A stretch of 64,000 bases of DNA from Noviherbaspirillum sp. Root189 (GTDB taxonomy: Bacteria; Pseudomonadota; Gammaproteobacteria; Burkholderiales; Burkholderiaceae_D): contig NZ_LMHZ01000089.1 in assembly GCF_001428545.1 (NCBI RefSeq), positions 62,001-126,000 on the forward strand, written 5' to 3'. Position 1 is the stretch's first letter; every line of letters starts with the position of its first letter. The position numbers were made by a program, and so were the translations under genes. This document shows, piece by piece, positions 63,277-64,000 of the stretch. Under the pieces are notes generated by a model. The model did no database searches, was not told where the DNA came from, and worked only from the letters and a program-made list of their open reading frames with translations.

Positions 63277-64000
63277 ATGCGCAACAAGTTCAAGGTAACC
63301 GCAGTGACGGCAGCACTTGTATTCGTCGGTATCGCCGCTCCGGCAATGGCCGATATCAATGTCGGCATTTCTGTCTGTGCGACGGGCCCAGGCGCAGCGC
63401 TGGGCATCCCCGAAAAAAACACCGTGGCGCTGCTTCCCACAACCATCGCCGGCGAGAAGGTAAATTACATCGTGCTGGACGACGGCACGGATGCCACCAT
63501 GGCCAGCAAGAATGCCCGCAAGCTGGTCAGTGAAAACAATGTGGACATCATTATTGGTTCTTCTTCGGTGCCGCCCGCCATGGCGATCGTCGAAGTCGCC
63601 AATGAAACAAAAACGCCGCAGATTTCCCTTTCGCCGATTGAATTGGCCGGCGACAAGAATACTTGGGTTTTCCGCACGCCACAGCACAATTCCGTGATGG
63701 CTAAGGCGCTCGCCGAGCATATGCAGGCCAACAAGGTCAAGACCCTCGGCTTTATCGGTTATAGCGACGGCTACGGCGAAAGCTGGCTCAAGGAAATGAC
63801 CAAGGCAGCAGAGTCAGTCGGCATCAAGGTGACTACCGTCGAACGCTTCAACCGGACCGACACCAGTGTCACCGGGCAAGCCGTCAAGCTTGCTTCGGCC
63901 AAGCCAGATGCCATCCTGGTCGCTGCGTCCGGCACGCCCTCCGCGCTGCCTCAGCTCAGCATCCTGGAGCGTGGTTACAAAGGTCAGATCTATCAGACTC
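63277..64000 (+). CDS. ABC transporter substrate-binding protein (Liv/HAAT type), cut by right edge
   Basis: The frame is open from the ATG at 63277 (AGGAGGAGAC just before it) to the window end, 241 residues. The signal peptide is RNKFKVTAVTAALVFVGIAAPAMAD; the mature start DINVGISVCATGPGAALGIPEKNTVALLP fits the peripla_BP_6 family, with IIGSSSVPPAMAIVEVANE and KVKTLGFIGYSDGYGESWLKEM. It differs from the protein at 52338, so the locus has two binding proteins. The 262-bp gap behind boxA has its own AT-rich promoter region (63150-63210). Permeases may follow outside the window. Confidence 0.92.
   Translation, partial: MRNKFKVTAVTAALVFVGIAAPAMADINVGISVCATGPGAALGIPEKNTVALLPTTIAGEKVNYIVLDDGTDATMASKNARKLVSENNVDIIIGSSSVPPAMAIVEVANETKTPQISLSPIELAGDKNTWVFRTPQHNSVMAKALAEHMQANKVKTLGFIGYSDGYGESWLKEMTKAAESVGIKVTTVERFNRTDTSVTGQAVKLASAKPDAILVAASGTPSALPQLSILERGYKGQIYQT

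Overview
The window looks like a chromosomal segment of a betaproteobacterium of the order Burkholderiales. The box (aerobic benzoyl-CoA) genes, the CoA-dependent 2-aminobenzoate genes, the tripartite tricarboxylate (Tct) system and the many TRAP/Liv-type transporters all fit that group. Oxalobacteraceae is a guess from protein style only. Gene density is high. No insertion sequence, prophage, CRISPR array or rRNA was seen.

Layout. 1-4858: a TRAP transporter (large permease cut by the left edge) divergent from eutBC, ethanolamine ammonia-lyase. 5290-14570: a four-gene MdtABC-type RND efflux operon with its own outer-membrane factor. 14594-15357: two small leftward genes with an integron attC-like scrap between them. 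15855-21965: a six-gene signalling operon, RsbR-RsbS-RsbT followed by a HATPase-PP2C fusion and two hybrid histidine kinases. 22134-26162: an M20 peptidase with an altered metal motif, then a leftward YciI/YciI/VOC/ECF-sigma operon. 26163-28221: gene-poor DNA with a frameshifted sigma-factor scrap. 28222-34919: a DedA protein, an HSL-type esterase, an odd tRNA-Thr gene, tctAB and the divergent tctDE two-component system. 34980-39368: a large lipoprotein with three DUF4142 domains, then a divergent LysR / nitronate monooxygenase pair.

39667-64000 is an aromatic-acid catabolic region. The rightward 2-aminobenzoate cluster has a CoA ligase, the fused monooxygenase/reductase, an SDR, a MarR regulator, an enoyl-CoA hydratase, an acyl-CoA dehydrogenase and a RidA protein. 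Facing it is a long leftward unit: DUF4863 lyase-like protein, benzoate-CoA ligase, alpha/beta hydrolase, a five-gene Liv-type ABC importer and a medium-chain dehydrogenase. Divergent from that unit are boxR (XRE plus shikimate-kinase-like domain) and boxCBA, then a second substrate-binding protein cut by the right edge. Together these genes import benzoate-like acids, activate them to CoA thioesters, epoxidise and open the ring (BoxAB, BoxC), under BoxR control. A BoxR-type TGCA-N6-TGCA palindrome lies in the divergent promoter region.

The points most worth a second look are the stressosome-to-two-component operon, runs of CTGACA-like half-sites at 11-bp spacing at the tct promoter (and again near 30100), the tRNA-Thr gene with C instead of U at position 33, and Ser/Thr/Gly-rich insertions inside several periplasmic proteins.
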